Positions 11,141-23,254 of a stretch of 64,000 bases of DNA are shown piece by piece; positions within the stretch are counted from its first letter, which is position 1, and each line of letters starts with the position of its first letter. The translations under genes were made by a program, and so were the position numbers. The stretch is taken from positions 143,510,828 through 143,574,827 of the forward strand of contig CM043700.1 of NCBI GenBank assembly GCA_023935145.1, given 5' to 3'. The notes below the pieces were generated by a model that had not been told where the DNA came from, did not search any database, and worked only from the letters and a program-made list of their open reading frames with translations. This DNA is from Bretschneidera sinensis. Its lineage: Eukaryota; Streptophyta; Magnoliopsida; Brassicales; Akaniaceae.

Positions 11141-11825
11141 ACGAGTATTTATTACTAATACGATTTAGATTAGGAAAGAGGAAGATATTTCTTGGCAATT
11201 ACTTCTTCTCTTTTTTCCTTTTTAGAACTTGGGATTTCATAAATCAACTCGAGAAGCTGGCCATGTTAATTACTACTTGGACTTTGTTTTCCCAATTCTA
11301 ACAGGAATTCCCCCTCCATCTAAAATTAACCAACTTGGACTTTTTTTCCCTATTCTAACAGGAATTCACTGTCTCTAGAATTATCCAATGTCACTAATAA
11401 CTTCCACGTAATATTTTTTTATTCCCTTCTCAATTTTGAGTCTCAATAATTTAATTTAATTTCAACCAAAAAAAAAAAGTCTCTATGGCTCAATTTATCA
11501 TCATCGGATGTCCGAACTTCCATCACGATTCTTGAAGGGCTGTAACGAACCAATACGTTTATGATGAACATGCATTTTTTTGAACATTGATAGTGTTTTC
11601 CATTCTTCCGGTTGTTGAAAAGAAATTACGGTAACATTTATAGAACTAAGTGTAAGTGAAATCTGAAGCTTAAAAGATAAAAACTGAAAACAAAAAAGAA
11701 AATCTAAGTACAATATGGTGATTATTTCTCAAGGACCATTGGCTTACCTATGATCTATTGATGTGCTTTTGTTCTAGCAGCTTGGTGTTTTAGTTTCAGT
11801 AATGTTGTTTTCCTTCTTGTTGCAG

Positions 11826-11966
11826 GCCATTGGTCTGTCCACAGAACAAAAACATCTTGTGGGGGATGCAGTGGGGTTTTGTAGGCTAGAGAATTGTTCA
11901 AACCCACTCACTCGAAAATTTCCATTCTACGGCTTTCACAAGCAAGCGTGCCACGTAATAAGATAA
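11826..11966 (+). pseudogene. Orphan exon-like segment, 46 codons
   Basis: A pyrimidine-rich tract ending TTGTTGCAG at 11826 is followed by an open frame, AIGLSTEQKHLVGDAVGF, then a Cys/His-bearing part with CRLENCSNPLTRKF and GFHKQACHVIR, then a stop. The acceptor-like border and non-repetitive composition look like the last exon of a gene or a gene fragment carried in by a transposon. I do not recognise the family and see no partner exons nearby. Confidence 0.3.
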
Positions 11967-12130
11967 CTCCATTTATTTGTTATAATTAATAGCTCATTTA
12001 ACTCTCAGCCAAATTTAAGTGCACACTACACTTTCTTTTTAAACCGTTGCCTGCTTATAAAACTTGTGCATGTGTGCAATTGCATGCCTGTGCACAATTC
12101 CTATAATCCCAAAATTGCCAGTAAAAGTAG

Positions 12131-12233
12131 AACCGGGCCTCTTAGCCTACTGGTTACCTTCTCATCCTCCACATAATAGAACTCGGTTCAATTCCCCGGC
12201 CAATGTGTGCATATATATATATATATATATATA
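12131..12233 (+). mobile_element. tRNA-related SINE-like unit with (TA)n tail
   Basis: TAGCCTACTGG (12143-12153) resembles a pol III A box and GGTTCAATTCC (12185-12195) a B box, 42 bases apart start to start. A GGGCC/CCCGG pair brackets them as in a tRNA-like head. The unit runs into an AT dinucleotide repeat from 12211. No acceptor-stem or cloverleaf fold supports a working tRNA, so a SINE-type retroposon fits best. Confidence 0.5.
12211..12233. repeat. (AT)n microsatellite
   Basis: About eleven AT units directly after the SINE-like head. It may be the element's original tail or a later expansion of it. Confidence 0.85.
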
Positions 12234-12663
12234 AAGCATTGCCCATTTACCAGTCAGTTTAAATCTGCTCCAAAACTATAAGTAGATGTTCTCTTAAACC
12301 TGAACATGTGTGCAATGCTTCTATCTAAAAACTTCAAAAACAAAACAGAGTTATCTTAAATCAATAATAGCCCCTAACATATCAAGTCATGACAATATTC
12401 ATCAACCCAAAACGACATGAAAATCCTGGTAATCATGTGCCAAGTGTACATGCAAATAGGTGAGTGGGCGGCATGAAACTCGGTTACCTAGATTCTCCAC
12501 AAAGACAGGGCATCCACGTGAGGAAGTCAGGCAAAAAAACGCAGCAGGAAAGCACACAATAGCACAATTTATGCAACAGAACTAATTGATGAAAGAAGAA
12601 GCACAAAAACAGTGATGTTGATCTAAAGAGCCCTAATCCAGGAACCCAAAGAGCAGATTTTGT

Positions 12664-12669
12664 TTTATT
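12664..12669 (-). terminator. Poly(A) signal of the HIZ2-like gene
   Basis: TTTATT on the plus strand reads AATAAA on the gene strand, 84-89 bases past the stop codon. Confidence 0.5.
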
Positions 12670-12752
12670 TCCTTCGAAGAGAAAAGCAACAGAAATTACG
12701 CAAAGCAAAATTAACAAAAATCGCATTAAAGAAACATGATATAGAAATTGTC

Positions 12753-15700
12753 TCAATGTGTACTTTCAGGAGAATGATGTATCCGACTTAATATTACCGA
12801 CTCAGATCCATTAGATCCAGGAATCAATGAACCAGATACCTTAGGAGACGCATCTGGGAAAACTAAAGGACCACTAAATGCATCACCAAAAGCCTGCCCT
12901 TCATCAGTACAATGGACAGAATGGTTTTCTTTGCCATTGCTTGTCTCATTCACGTTGTCACCACCAGTGGGTATAGTGGCAGCAGCCTGTGACACAATAT
13001 CAAGAGAAAATAACCCATCATCTCCGGCATCTTCTGAAATCACAAGCTCAGCAGTCATCCCATCCATCTTATCCCCATTGAAGATTGGCTGCAACTCCTC
13101 TGTCCTCCCAGAATTGAGATCTTCACCCAGCATTTTCAAATTCTCTGGAGGAGTATCAAGATTGGAATGTTGCACCTCCGGACTGGGAGCTGAAACATGC
13201 TCCTCCAGTTTCTCCTCAGCATCAGCAGTCAAAAAAGCTTCTGCTTTCTGCTCATCTAAAGTTGACACCGGCACTTTTGAAATTTCTGCACCAGAAATCA
13301 AGACTTCCTCCTCTCCCTTTTCCGCATCATGTATATGGCCTTGCTCCTCCACATTCTCCAGATTGTATGAGAAAAGAAGATCAAATCTCCCACTATCAAC
13401 AATTGGCAAGCCACTCATTTCAACCCGCTGCTTCTTGTAGAGATCCATAGCTCTCTGCAAGTCAAAGATCACAACATCAATCATCACAGTACTTCAAAAT
13501 TCATGTTTTTAAACTTATAACGAGAACACAGTAGATTGTAAGCTCCTGGAGTACAACAAATAAGGAAAGTCAACACAGTCTGACCACTCAAAACTAGACT
13601 TCAAAGGATAATGACACCTAAAACAGGTCTAACATAAGATCAAACATTGGGAAGATAACTAGTCTTGAAAAACAAACAAAAAACATAAAACTTCTTTTAA
13701 TTTAACCAAAACTTAGACGTTACTGTATTCCCCCTCATCCTGTCCCGCTCCAAACTTCCAGCCCAGCTTCTTGTTAATAGAGGTAAACGCCACAATCATT
13801 TAGAATTTACACCAGTTTTCAGTCAACTCAATGCCCCTTTTGTTGCAATAAAATGAATCAGCGGGGCTCAAAAAACATTACTAGCCCTTAAGAGTATGCT
13901 ACTAGTAAAAAATAATGCATTCAAACAAATTATTTGCATCTATACTGGGTTTACTACATCAATCTACCATAACTACCTGAAAAACTGAATCATTTGTCGC
14001 AGGAAAGAGTGACGAACTCAACAAGGTAATGTAACTTTTGGGCACTGCTCTTCCACCATCCTGTTATATTAGTGAGAAAATATATAAAAATATTGAACAA
14101 AACTTGATGAGAATTTGAGAAGGAACGAAAGCGACAGGCATACCCACGTAAGAGTGTCTACCTTTAAATCCACCAGCGTAGTAATCTCTTCATCGACAGT
14201 TGCACATGGCTCCTTTTCCAGTAAGCTCATACACTGGCTATGCAACTCTGGACCAGCAAGTTCTGCCGATATGTCAAGCTTAGAAAGATAAACACGGCAA
14301 TAACGAGCAACATCATCATCAGTTGCCGTATTAGAAGGATCAGATGTTTTCTCGACTAGAATTCTAGGCGGAGATTTAGAAGATGATTCTTTTGCTGGAG
14401 AACTGACATTCAACCTTCTTTCGGCACTTTTTGCCCGAACACCAAGATGATTATTTTCACACTGACCTGCCTGCCCAGCTGAAACATCATCAACAAGGGC
14501 CTGCATAGGGTAATCCTCTTTCTGGGATATTGAAGATAAGTCCGAATTAGCATCACCATTCTGACCTTTCCACATATCTGCACTAGATTCCCATCCCCGA
14601 CCATTCATAGGGTGCCTATTCTGGTCCCACTCAGGGCCCCCATACATGTGTGGTTCATCCCTAAAAACACCATTACTTACATCCCATCCAAGCAAGTGAG
14701 AAGGACCTGAGCCATCCATCATATTCTGCCACCCAAGCGGTGGGCGCAAATGACTGGAAAACCTCTCAGCATCAGGCATATGATAAGGAATACCGGAATG
14801 ATTCATTTCCATAGAGGGTCTAACCCCAAACATAGATGGAGATGGATACTGTGGCATCATAGCTTGAAAACCTCCATGAGGTGGGCCATGTGGGAAAGGA
14901 ATAAATCCATTTGGCACTGGTGAAGACCAGTTGGGGGCACCCCTCCAAGCATTCCCTTGCCCTCTTCCCACATTGGAATCACCACTCCTCTTGTAACGGG
15001 CACCGATATTGACCCTATTATCTTCTTCAAGTGAGGCCATTATAGAAGGGCTGCCAACTCCAGTCCTGAAAACAGGTGGCTGAGGTATTAAAGAAGAATT
15101 GCTCTGACTAGCTCTATTGTAGAAGGATGAATCAGTTTGTGAGGACTCATCACCTAGAGGCTTCTCTGGAGGCAAGTCCCGCTTTAGTCTGTCCTCAGTG
15201 GCAGATAATTCTCTGCCACCAATGAAAACACTACTCCTCCGTCCTGTTTCTTCAACCTCAAGACTTCGCCTACTACCAGTTCTGTTCAAGTACCTACGCT
15301 CAAGACTTGTTGAAGAGGGAGATCTTTCAGCCAAACCCATGGGTGAAGCTTTAGAACCGGAAGACCTTTCAACTGACAATTCACCTAAATGACTGTCATC
15401 CATTTTCGTTGATTTCTCAGTAGATCTATACTTGGAGCCTCTCTCTGATATTGCAGAAAAACCAGTCGCCTCTCTTGAAGAAATTGTTTTGGGCCTCTGT
15501 TCTGTCATTTGCCTGTCACGGAAAAGAATAATAATAAACTTTCTATCAATTTAACAAAAAAAACTACACTTCTGGAAAATATGCATGCTGGTATTGAGCC
15601 AGATCAACAAAGATATCAATTCTAAGATTGTACAGGAAAAACTTTCCTAAGCACTAAAATAGAACTTAAGATCACCCAGTCGGACCACTAACATCCTGAA

Positions 15701-18700
15701 ACAAATGCAAGACTTCTGAGGTAATTCATACGAGATATCCAACTCTACTGTCAATTAATTATAAGAACTCCATGATATACCAGAAATACCTGAACTCATC
15801 TGTGCCACCATGTGAACTGGAGCTAGGAGAAGCCCTTCGCCTGTTGCTACCTCCACTAGCATCTACATGGGCTTGACGTGACTGAGACCTTCCCCTTTCA
15901 ACATCTAGCTCAACTCTGCTATTGCTCAAAGATCTAGTTTCCATGTCAGGATAATGAGCTCTGATACCTCTAGACTTAGTGTCACTTAGATCATCACGAT
16001 CATCTGGAGATCTCTTCCTCCCCCTGCTGTCTTTGTATCTGGCACTTCGCTCATCAAGATATGACCCATCACGATCATTGTCAATATCTCGGTCTCGGTC
16101 ATGATCACGGTCACGATTACGATCTCTATCTCGATCTCGGTCCCTATCCCGGTCAAGATCCCAATCTCGGTCTCGCTCTCGGTCCCAATCCCAATCCCTA
16201 TCTCGATCACGATCCTGATCATGGTCTCGATCTCGATCCCGGTCCCGGTCCCACTCACGCTCATAGTCACGGCGGCCACGGTCTCGATCTCGGCCTCGAT
16301 CGTGTTCTCGTTCACGATTGCGATCATGATCACGGTCACGCTCATGGTCAAGTTCTCGATCACGATCATGATCACTGTCCTGAGGCTTAGATTTCTTCTG
16401 TCTACTTTCTGTAGCATCCTTTTCATTCCGTGAGTGCTTATCATCAAATCGACTATTAGCATGGTCTCTAGCAGGCCGCTCATCTCTCTGCTTGTCATCT
16501 CGATGCCGGTTGTCCCTGTCAATATCTTCGCGATACTTATCTTTATATCTCTCATCCTTGTGCTTCTCATCCTTCTGTCTTCCATCTTTGGAAATATCAT
16601 CTCTTGAAGACAAGCATCTATCATTAGTGTCTCCAGTATCATCCTGATGCTTATCCCCATCACCTGAACCATCTCTCTTTCTCCTAACTCGCCTCTCAAG
16701 CTGGTTCTCGGATTCAGGACTTTGCAATTGATCCTGAGCAGTCAGCTCTGCAACAAAACATATATCAAGATGCGAGTAAAGCTTCAGCCAGAATTTATTC
16801 GTAAATGCTACAAATACAACATCTCATCATACAAAACCTCCATATCACAATTTTTTTTTATTGACAATAAATTGAAGCAAAAGAATATAAATATCTCCCT
16901 CAAAAGACACCTTAATTAAAAATAAATGGGGTATACCAGTACCAGGACCATCAGAGGTTGATACCATAAATATAATTAGTTCTTTTGACCAAAAGAAAAA
17001 TTATGAAGGCCACCTTCATAACCTAAATCTAGCTAATGAAACTCCAACTCATCGTATCTGCTATCATATTTCTAATCCATTTTCCAAAACATATCAAAAT
17101 AAAAACATTGATTTCCATGAGCAATGAAAAAAAAAAGAGCCATTGACTTCAGTTCCCTTAAGCAAAAGTGGACGAGAAGAAAAAATTACAAAATTCTTTA
17201 ATATCCAATAGGATAAAGTTGCAGAAGTAAGAATGATAATGATGTAAATTGCATTGAAAAAGACAAAGAAAATCTGCAATTTGCGAGTAAAATAGCACAG
17301 TAGTAAGCAGTAATAATTCAAAGCATAATGATTCAGTGCTAATCACTTTTAACTTTTAGTAAAAGATCCAAAAACTATACTAGAACACCAGATGGTGTAC
17401 AAATATATAAGCCAAACTCCATTCAACATAGATAAAACAAAATTAAACAGACGGGAATCATTGAGAAAACTCGAATCGACGTAAAACCTTCTGCAATATT
17501 TCGTTCATCATGGTAACCATCCATATAGTCTAATGGACAAGTTTAAACTCAAACTGGCTCCCATACACAATGCCATATATAGTGTCTGCATGTGGCTTGG
17601 AAGCTTCTACATCAAGTGAACCAATAGAATTGATGTAGTCACGATATGCAACCTGACATGGCACTAAATTGTTAATTTAACCACACCTCCAGGCTCAACA
17701 GAACTTATTGTTTATACCTGACATCAAGCCAACACGTCTATTTTTAAACAACAAATCCTTGTCACTTTAAAAACTAATTGATTGGTTTATTATCAAAAAA
17801 ACTAATTGATTGACCATAAATCGGATAAGAGAGCAAGTGATACATATGGTAATGCATTTATTTATGTACTCGAATGGAGATTCAGTGGCACTAACATCGC
17901 CGGTACCAAATTTAACATCTCTTGGTTCATTGCATCAACATCCTTATCAGGACTCTGCTACATGTGCATTAAAAAATTTCACGCACTTGAAGCAATGAAC
18001 AAATTTTAGGAGTACTTACTGGCCTACTGCAAAGAATCCCTCAAAAGCAGGCATTTAGGTTAAAATAACACTTCATGCCACATTAACACTAAACCTTCCG
18101 TTGGAATCCCAAAATAAGCATTTATTTATTAATTTTGAAGCTATAAATGATTACTTGTTATAGCGTCACCCCAACCAAATCTTTTTTGTTCATTTCAACC
18201 TGTCAAGACCTCACTATAAGAGAATTTGGGTTTTCCACACTCTAATTGTATTTGAGAATTTTAGCAACCCTAATTGATCCTTTGGCCAAAGAATTATTTA
18301 CAATATTCTCTGCCCATATTCATCTTTATGATTACATCATTGTCAATATCTAAAAAACATTTTTTTTTTGAAATATAACAAGAGCTCTAATGAGTAGACC
18401 CTGTAAACCATAAAGTTACGAAATTTTTTATTATTATCTGCCCACTTTTAGATGCATATGCAGATAAAGAATATTAAAGAAACACTTAAAAAAGGAAATT
18501 AAGAAACAAGGTCTGGTCATTGACACATAAGAAACTACATAAATCTAAAGTTTTGACATCTCTCCCATTCATCCCCCAAATTTTTAAACAGACAATTCAT
18601 GTATGAAATACTTCTGGAAACAAACACATTTCCCACACATCCTTTACGTATTCATCATATTTGCAAATCATAAAATTTTGATGACAATCAATTTGTTTGG

Positions 18701-21260
18701 TATCCCAATTAAAATTAGTGAGGAACATAGATCAATCTTTAAAAAAACTAAATGAGCTTGAATTAGAATGGAAAAACCAATAAATACCAAGCCTCTAGAA
18801 TAAAATAATATCACTAAGTAAAAATTCTTAGATCCCCTACAGAGATCTATGCATCTCAAGTAGTCCATTTGTGTTCTAATTGGAAGCTGTGATTCATCTC
18901 ATATACTCTATAGCACACGACTTCAAAATGAAAGGTAAGATTGAAAAGAAGATGTATTATGTGTACAATATTTTCTTGCTATAATCATGAAGATATTGAC
19001 TAGCTTTTTTTTTATAAGTAAATATATTGGCTAGCTTTAGAAGATACATGAAAGCACTGTCTCCACTGAAAGTACCAATCATTCCTTTGAACTGACTCAC
19101 TGGCATAACAAACTAATGTTATAACATTGTTTCTTCTCCCATCAGCTTCAATTCCATCATCTATTAGTAAAAATCCTCCAATAATTTCTAGATCTCATGC
19201 AGCAATCACAAATGCCCATAAAAAAATTCCAACCATCAATTCAACACCCTTCTTCATTTGATTAGAATAATCCAAATCTTTTACAACTACTGCTACTACT
19301 ATACATAACCAAGAAAGTGGTTCCAGCTTACATAGAATGTATCATGTCAAACGAGTAACAACGTTTAATCAAATAGGAAGATAAGGAAATAAAGGAGAAA
19401 CTACCCATATCACCAGAATCGGCATTCTAAAATTAACAAAGCTAGTGTTACCACCAACATATGTTACCAAGTATATGCCATCATTTTTTTTATAATTATT
19501 ATAGGCCATAATTATGGATGGTGATCTTATAAGCACAGAGCAAACAAAAGTTTAAAACTAATCATTTCTACTTTAACATAAATGACTAAATTAGCCTATC
19601 TATAAAAAAAAATGAGTCCATAATCAAAACAGTGCATGATTCAAACTACCATTTATAAAGCAGAAGTCCTTTTCATTGGAGAGAACATGTTTCAAGAAAC
19701 TTTTAAGATAAAGACAGACCAAAATATGTGAAAATGAGTACCTAAAAAATAAAAACACCAAGCTGTCACTTAAAATAGCAAGCCACAATTGACCATGGAA
19801 TCACAGTTTCAGTTTCATGAAATGTCATCTTAAGATAGAAAGCAGGCAACCTAAGGAATGTATACACATATCACCATCTTTTAGATGCAACGAGAAAAGA
19901 GAAAAGGGTGAGTTATTCTACTCACACACAGGTGGTGCTTCCATAGCTCAAATGTGAGAGAGGGAGATTTAAGTTTAAGATAATATAACAAGGTTTTAGC
20001 ATGAGAAGAAGAGGAAAAGAGCATGAAAAACTAAATAAAAAAGAAAAAATTAGATTGAGACAAAAGAAAGCCGCTTAACTTCCCTGAGAATATTTAAAGA
20101 TATTTAGGTGCACAAACTTGCAACTTAGAAACATATGGTCTCACACCTTCACAACAATCATGCTTTATAAGGGCCAAAATGCATACGAGGAGCCTTTACC
20201 CACCCAGTTACAACAACTAACTAAATAAAATTTACTTGCCCAAATTCTGTTATAAGCAAATAACGGATTCATAGTTTCAAACCAACTAGAATGGAGCATA
20301 TTGGAATAAATTTAACACAAAAACATCAACTGACAATAAGTTACATCCTTCAATGGCAAAATCCAAAGTTTAAAAAGGAAAAAGGAAACAATGTGGTGTC
20401 ATATAGGCAAATTTGCAGTTATTTTGCTGGATACAAATAATGAAAAACTCTTCAAAGCGTTTCATAATAAGTGAAGCAGCCTAGCTCGAAATGCAACCAC
20501 TAAACTGAAAACATGCTAGCCAATAGCCACAACCTATTCAAAATCCATCTAGAAGTAAAATTCACCATAGTAAAACCAGTGGCAGAGTTAGATAACAATT
20601 TAGTCGCACTAGATAATGTATACATATGTATACACAAACTTTAAACACAAACATTTCCAAAATGTGCTTGATCAAAACTAACCATAACCAGCCAACAAAT
20701 CAATGGGTTACCTTACCAGTTTTTTCAGACGCTTGCTTTGATCCACGGTGTTCATCATTGTCAAGCAACCTCTCACTTTTCCCTTCTTTGTACTTCCTCT
20801 CCTTATCCCTCTCTACCCCAGCCTCTCTACCCTCCTTTCGACTTGATTCCTTGTGCTTCCCATCACTCTTTCCGCTACTCTTCTTTGTTTCTTCACTCTC
20901 CCCTTCATCTTTCCTTCTACTCCTTGAATCACTTGACGCCTTCGACTTCTTAGAACTCTCGCCTCTGTCATCCTCGCCCCCGTTCCACCTGTCGTTGACA
21001 CCGTCATCGACCCTCTCCTTGCGGCGCTTGGAAGAACCGTACTCCTCCAAGTGATCCCCATTCCCTGAACCGTGCAAGTCCTTGCTATCCTTCGAATCGG
21101 CCTTTCGCTTATCGCCAGAACCGGACTCCTTCAAAGCCCTAGCACTACTCTCCTCTTTGACTTTTCGTTCTTTCAAATTCGAATCTTTCTCCGAATCTGA
21201 ATAATCCCTAACATCCCTCGAACTGTGCTTGCTCGATTTGTGACGTGAACTTCGCGGCAT
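12753..21260 (-). CDS. HIZ2: Arg/Asp-repeat nuclear protein, HIZ2 (ZC3H13-like) candidate
   Basis: Five coding exons on the minus strand: 21260-20717, 16747-15790, 15512-14162, 14060-13977, 13454-12753. They join in frame to 1212 residues. The start MPRSSRHKSSKHSSRD is an ATG at 21260; a GTG just before it is ignored. The order is a Ser/Lys/Glu-rich charged N-terminus, then residues about 307-408 made almost wholly of RD, HD and RE dipeptides. A Gly/Pro/Met-rich middle follows (NGFIPFPHGPPHGGFQAMMP), then a conserved-looking helical part (DDDVARYCRVYLSKLDISAELAGPELHSQC) and a Glu/Asp-rich tail. I see no CCCH finger. Its place between ATX5 and PAP14 matches At5g53440, which I recall as HIZ2, a HAKAI-interacting component of the m6A RNA methylation machinery. 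The function is inferred by synteny and composition; the gene model itself is firm. Confidence 0.8.
16055..16400 (-). repeat. Coding minisatellite-like (GATCGN)n tract in HIZ2 exon 2
   Basis: Hexamer variants of GATCGN, read as Arg-Asp codon pairs, fill the middle of exon 2. Synonymous changes are scattered through the tract, so the dipeptide rather than the DNA repeat has been kept. Length polymorphism is likely here. Confidence 0.8.
16748..20716 (-). other. 3.97-kb first intron of the HIZ2-like gene
   Basis: The donor after 20717 (G|GTAAGG) and the acceptor before 16747 (TTGCAG) are canonical. The intron is AT-rich and holds one exon-like segment on the same strand (17527-17653). I see no other coding or transposon signal that I can support. 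Confidence 0.7.
17527..17653 (-). pseudogene. Orphan exon-like segment in HIZ2 intron 1, 40 codons
   Basis: On the minus strand an acceptor-like CATGTCAG is followed by VAYRDYINSIGSLDVEASK, then about 20 more residues ending FEFKLVH and a TAG. The residue mix looks protein-like. Splicing HIZ2 exon 1 to it would be out of frame, so it is not an ordinary alternative last exon of that gene. It could be a gene fragment or a retroposed exon. I do not recognise the family. Confidence 0.3.
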
Positions 21261-21361
21261 CACCGAAGATGTCTAACAACTCAAAAACCTTAACTGAAAA
21301 TCCCCGAAGAGTAGACGAAAACTCGAATCAAAATCGAAAAACTAAAGAACAATTTAGAACA

Positions 21362-21531
21362 AAACCCTAATTTCAAATCTTCGAACAAAAAATCGGCGCT
21401 CAAATCAGAAACTGAAACCCTAAAACTGAATCTTCAGCAATAATTTGGAGCTAGAAACGGACAGCAAAACCCTAATCGCAAATTATAAGAGATGTTTCGG
21501 AGCTTAACCGCACAAGGTGTAGAAACCCTAA
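21362..21531. promoter_or_regulatory. Four telo-boxes upstream of the HIZ2 start
   Basis: AAACCCTAA occurs at 21362, 21415, 21467 and 21523, all within 275 bases upstream of the ATG and so in the 5' UTR or core promoter. Telo-boxes in plant promoters are associated with genes for ribosome, replication and RNA-processing functions expressed in dividing cells. That fits a role in RNA modification. Confidence 0.65.
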
Positions 21532-23254
21532 CCGGACGGATGCAGTTGCCGGCGAGTGAGAACGGTGACCGGAGAGAACAGATCGCTGGATATTAGAGGG
21601 GTGGCTGTTGGATTGGGATCGAGAATGAGAGAAATTACGAGAGAGCCAATAGAGAGATTTGGAGATAAATGAGAAAGAGCATGTGACGTTGAAGAGAGGA
21701 AAATAGGTGCGTGCGGAGGCTATTTCGTTTTTTGTTTGTCGTAGTAAAATGGGACTCGGAGGAGACTTGGGGAAAACTTGTTATCTGTTGACGAGATTAC
21801 CCTTTGAACTTATCTTTTATTACGGTGGTGTCCTGGAAGAACGGCGGGGTTTCCCTGTTAATTAATCATGTTCCAGTAATTGGGTTGCGTTGTGGTCCCT
21901 AATTAGAACGTGACACGTTTGCGGAAGTGGAGAAAAGGTTTTTGTGCTTATCAGAACATTTTGAGACTGAATGGGCTAGGCAATCAGATTCGGACATTTG
22001 TGCATTTTAAACTAGAAGACAGAAAATCATCTTTTGCTAAGCAGTGAACGGATCTGGTTGGTTGGATCCACCTTAACTTTGATGGATTTAAGTCAACTTG
22101 ATTTCTAGAACCGTGGTGGAAGGTAGAAGCCTTTCCCCGTTATACATAGTATTTTATAGTGTTTTATGTTATTTTTTAGTTCAGATTAGGATAGTAAAAT
22201 AATTAAATTAATAAAGTTTTGAATACATAAAATTTTAAAATAATTTATTTATTATTTTTTTTAAATAAATAAAAATAACAATTCGTTGATTTTTCGGAGT
22301 TAACATATCTTACTCGTATAGGTATAAATAAAAATAAATAATTTTTTTCACGGTTATGAATAACTTTTTATAATTTTTTATGATTTTCAATTCGAATTCA
22401 GATAATAAAATGATTAAATGGGTATTTTTATAGATATGTAAAATATTAAAAATAACCGTTATCATTTTAGATAAATCGATCAAATGAGTAAAAAAATAAA
22501 TTAATTTTTATAATTATAAATAATATTTTATAATATTAAATTTAAATTCATGAAACAAAATCCGATATAATTATAAATATGTAACCTTAAAAGGGTCGCA
22601 GAGTCGCAGTATTGTTGAGTGTAAAGTACAAAAGCAAATGATTATGCGCAAATGAGACAAACAACACGTCCAGCGAGAATAAACTTCAAATGGAGAAAAT
22701 TTTTGGAGTAAAGGAACTCCAAAAAAACATTAATTTCTTATTTGATGGAGTAGAAATTTAGTGAAAAGCCTCTCCCTTTTCTCTGTTTGATCAATTATAA
22801 TAAGTAGCTTTTAAATGTCTTTAACCATGCGTGTGGACGTTGGATTAAGGAAATTGATAAAAATTATTTGGAATCACCAATTTCCTTTTGTGTTTATTGT
22901 ATGAAATTGCAATGTCGTGCTTTTTTTTTTTTTACATTATCAAATAAAATATTAAATACAAGTCTCTTTTACGAGATGGGTTAATTCTTTGATTAAATTT
23001 TATCTAATTTCGAACCTAAATCAAACCCAATTTATTTTTTAAAAAAAATTAAGTCGCAATATTACCATAATATCATTTGTATTGTTAGACCAATATCGTT
23101 TGAATCGAAGAAAAAAAATATCTTACTTCATAAATATAATTTTGTCATTTTAATTAATATCACTATAACATTAACAAGTAATGCTCTGATAATATTATCA
23201 CCTATATTTTAAATTGAACAAAATTTAATGAGATTTACTTTTAGATTGGCATGG

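Larger units (their letters stand above)
11029..12752. other. Spacer between the HIZ2 3' end and the B3 promoter
   Basis: Contains the B3 promoter (about 11030-11200), an orphan exon-like stretch on the plus strand (11826-11966), a tRNA-related SINE-like unit with a TA tail (12131-12233) and the 3' UTR of the minus-strand HIZ2-like gene. The rest shows nothing recognisable. Confidence 0.6.

Noticed and set aside
12931..13440. 169-residue Ser/Pro-rich ORF on the plus strand
   Set aside because: Antisense to HIZ2 exon 5, whose minus-strand frame has splice support and fits the rest of the protein.
16061..16433. Two plus-strand ORFs of about 110 residues rich in His-Asp-Leu and Ile-Thr-Val
   Set aside because: They are antisense readings of the RD repeat in HIZ2 exon 2, open only because the repeat lacks stops in every frame.
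20626..21054. 142-residue Ser/Leu/Pro-rich ORF on the plus strand
   Set aside because: Antisense shadow of the charged HIZ2 exon 1.
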